Source: Cephalothrix simula (taxonomy: Eukaryota > Nemertea > Palaeonemertea > Archinemertea > Cephalotrichidae). Taken from it: 64,000 nucleotides of DNA. The notes under the pieces were generated by a model. That model was not told the origin of the DNA, did no database searches, and saw only the letters and a list, made by a program, of their open reading frames with translations. This document shows, piece by piece, positions 62,282-64,000 of the stretch (position 1 is its first letter; every line of letters begins with the position of its first letter). The DNA lies in the NCBI GenBank assembly GCA_035591015.1, contig JAXIUW010229173.1:1-64000 (forward strand), given 5' to 3'. The translations under genes were made by a program, and so were the position numbers.

Positions 62282-63444
62282 TAAGCTCTTTCAAAAACCG
62301 TTGCCACTCCCTGCCCCAAGCCCACGCATAAAGTCGCCAAGCCTAGTTCAAGATCTTTTTCTTCCATCATATGAATAAGATTGGCACTAATCCGTGCTCC
62401 AGAACAACCCAAGGGATGCCCCAAAGCTATGGCTCCGCCATTGACGTTGACCATTTCATCCATGCGTGAATCTAGCCCTAAAGTATTCAGCACGGCTAAT
62501 GATTGAGCCGCAAAAGCCTCATTTAACTCTACAATTTCAATATCATCAATATCTAGGTTGCCACGCTTGAGCACCTTATTTGTGGCCTCAACCGGTCCCA
62601 TGCCCATGATGGCTGGGTCTATGCCACTAATGGCCATGGCCTTGATTTTAGCTTTGGGCTCAATTCCTAATGCCTTAGCACGCTCTTCAGACATAACCAA
62701 AACCGCTGCTGCACCATCAGAAATCCCTGATGAATTGCCTGCCGTAACCGTTCCATTGCGGGGGTCAAAGACCGGCCTTAGTGCCGTTAGGGCATCTATG
62801 TTGGCATCGGTGCGAACTGGTTCGTCATAATCTACCAGCACGGGCAAACCGTCTTCATCATGCCCCCAAATGGGAATCATCTGCTTGCTAAAAGTGCCGT
62901 TAGTCTGCGCTTCATGAGCCAATTGATGCGAACGCAGGGCAAACTCATCCTGCTCACGGCGAGTAATGAAGTTCATTCTAGCCACCATTTCGGCGGTAAC
63001 TCCCATCAGATAATCGGCACGTGCTCCTCGCAGACTGTACTTCGGCGGTGGGTCTACTCCATGATCCATCTTAACGTGCCCCATGTGCTCTGCTCCACCG
63101 CAAATAAATACATCGCCACAATCAGCCGCAATGGCCTGCGCTGCCGACATAATACTCTGCAATGATGACCCACACAGCCGATTCACGGTTTGTGCCGCCG
63201 TTGAAAACGGCAACCCCGACATAAGACCAATCATTCGTGATACATTGAAGCCCTGCTCAAGAGTTTGATTAGCACAGCCCCAAATAAGATCTTCAACCTC
63301 GGCCGGGTCTAGCTTTGGATTACGCTCTAAAAGTGCCTTAATCAGCCCCACACCTAAATCTTCTACCCGCACATTACGAAACACTCCACCCTTAGAACGT
63401 CCCATCGGAGTGCGCACTGCATCAACTACAACTGCCTGCTTCAT
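62281..63444 (-). CDS. Acetyl-CoA C-acyltransferase (FadA-type thiolase)
   Basis: The protein has 387 residues. The catalytic Cys is in VNRLCGSSLQS (near residue 91), with NGGAIALGHPLGCSGAR and CVGLGQGVATVFERA at the C-terminus (the second Cys and the His). The opening VDAVRTPMGRSKGGVFRNVRVEDL and EHMGHVKMDHGVD strongly resemble gammaproteobacterial FadA, the last enzyme of beta-oxidation. The partner fadB is not in the window; instead an M20 hydrolase follows. Confidence 0.92.
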   Translation of the reverse strand: MKQAVVVDAVRTPMGRSKGGVFRNVRVEDLGVGLIKALLERNPKLDPAEVEDLIWGCANQTLEQGFNVSRMIGLMSGLPFSTAAQTVNRLCGSSLQSIMSAAQAIAADCGDVFICGGAEHMGHVKMDHGVDPPPKYSLRGARADYLMGVTAEMVARMNFITRREQDEFALRSHQLAHEAQTNGTFSKQMIPIWGHDEDGLPVLVDYDEPVRTDANIDALTALRPVFDPRNGTVTAGNSSGISDGAAAVLVMSEERAKALGIEPKAKIKAMAISGIDPAIMGMGPVEATNKVLKRGNLDIDDIEIVELNEAFAAQSLAVLNTLGLDSRMDEMVNVNGGAIALGHPLGCSGARISANLIHMMEEKDLELGLATLCVGLGQGVATVFERA

Positions 63445-63956
63445 TTCACTAAAACCTCAATAAATAGTTAATAATCACCACCAGTATAACTTTTCTAGTG
63501 TTAAACATACAAGAACAACAAAACCCTACGAGTAATACTGAATGTAATCAACTTGATAGATTGCCATACTGAAGTTATTGCCATGCTTTATGCTCATGTT
63601 TTACGGCATAATTAACACTTGCAGTTCACAATACAATAATATTGTAGGCTGCCTCTAATTAAGATACGTCTCAAGAGAGCTGATTTATCAGATAGTTCTA
63701 GTGTGGATGAGATTTAAGCCGCATATGATGAGAAACATCAGCCTTGGAAATAGCTGTGCTACAATGCAAACGACTGTGGTCAAAGTAAGATATGCCAAAG
63801 ATTAGGCGTATTGGCAGAAAGCTCTTGCAATATTGACGGCTAACTATAGGCAAACATGCAGTCTGCTGCTATAGCCGTGAGCGCATTATAGATAATCAGA
63901 TTGTAGATGATCAGTTAGACACTGCCGAGCGCAATCGTTAAGTTAAAAATAGCACC
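63445..63956. other. Intergenic region, no gene seen
   Basis: No frame or strong repeat was recognised. It lies between the divergent thiolase operon and the gene starting at 63957. Confidence 0.4.
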
Positions 63957-64000
63957 ATGCAAATTGAAATTATTAGCTTTGGATACACCTACGGCATGCC
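63957..64000 (+). CDS. Start of a probable RapZ C-terminal-domain protein (partial)
   Basis: Only 14 codons are visible (MQIEIISFGYTYGM, then Pro). The SFGyxYGxP string is the opening motif of the RapZ/UPF0042 C-terminal domain. If so, the protein lacks the N-terminal P-loop domain of RapZ. No ribosome site is seen, and the rest lies outside the window. Confidence 0.4.
   Translation, partial: MQIEIISFGYTYGM

Overview
The window is a chromosomal segment of a Gram-negative bacterium of moderate GC. Outer-membrane machinery (a BamD-like lipoprotein, an Omp85-like barrel, lipoproteins), YqgE, cytochrome c', a FadA-type thiolase, an ArgA-like N-acetylglutamate synthase and TldD/PmbA point to a proteobacterium, probably gammaproteobacterial or an early branch near it. 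Other traits are not typical of that class: a rho-rpmE-prfA gene order, TopA with C-terminal Toprim-type repeats instead of zinc fingers, and a diadenylate cyclase (CdaA/CdaR). The taxon is left open; a marker-gene tree would settle it. No rRNA or tRNA gene was found by eye.

Layout. 1-680: a 360-bp repeat element, whose inverted partner lies at about 36.4-36.8 kb, followed by a 53-61 bp tandem repeat. 0.7-16 kb: a queuosine-salvage (Qng1/DUF2419) protein, an HNH protein, a fusion of a dead M1-peptidase-like domain to an Omp85-like barrel, pmbA-tldD, an AI-2E family permease with argH, a tRNA/poly(A) nucleotidyltransferase with cytochrome c', serS-yqgE and a divergent YchF-like GTPase. 16-20.6 kb: a giant His/Asp-rich beta-helix lipoprotein and a nitronate monooxygenase. 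20.6-29.4 kb is accessory: a two-gene restriction-modification system with nuclease and methylase fused, an AT-rich operon resembling decaprenylphosphoryl-arabinose synthesis (UbiA, GtrA, DprE1-like, DprE2-like, GT87-like) cut by an IS1595-family element, and IS5 debris. 29.5-31.7 kb: groESL with a candidate degenerate CIRCE operator.

31.7-37.3 kb: non-coding islands rich in a covarying 25-base hairpin repeat, around a DUF4212/sodium-solute symporter operon and a small lipoprotein. 37.3-44.4 kb: a PuuD-like membrane protein with a 30-residue partner, prfA, rpmE, rho, an orphan FtsK 4TM-like protein, a coaD-like gene and a phosphohexomutase. 44.5-50.7 kb: a likely five-gene operon ftsH-cdaA-cdaR-rng-rlu behind a structured leader, which links membrane proteolysis, c-di-AMP synthesis and RNA processing. 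51-60 kb: argA-like, topA, dprA, bamD, aroC, a TPR protein, a ZapB-like coiled coil and a PilZ protein, most of them tightly packed on the minus strand. 60-64 kb: a small exported protein, a minisatellite, an M20 amidohydrolase and fadA-like pair, and the first codons of a probable RapZ C-terminal-domain protein.

The items most worth a second look are the dead-M1/Omp85 fusion, the ftsH-cdaA-cdaR-rng operon, the hairpin repeat family, the interrupted arabinose-lipid operon and the orphan FtsK 4TM protein.
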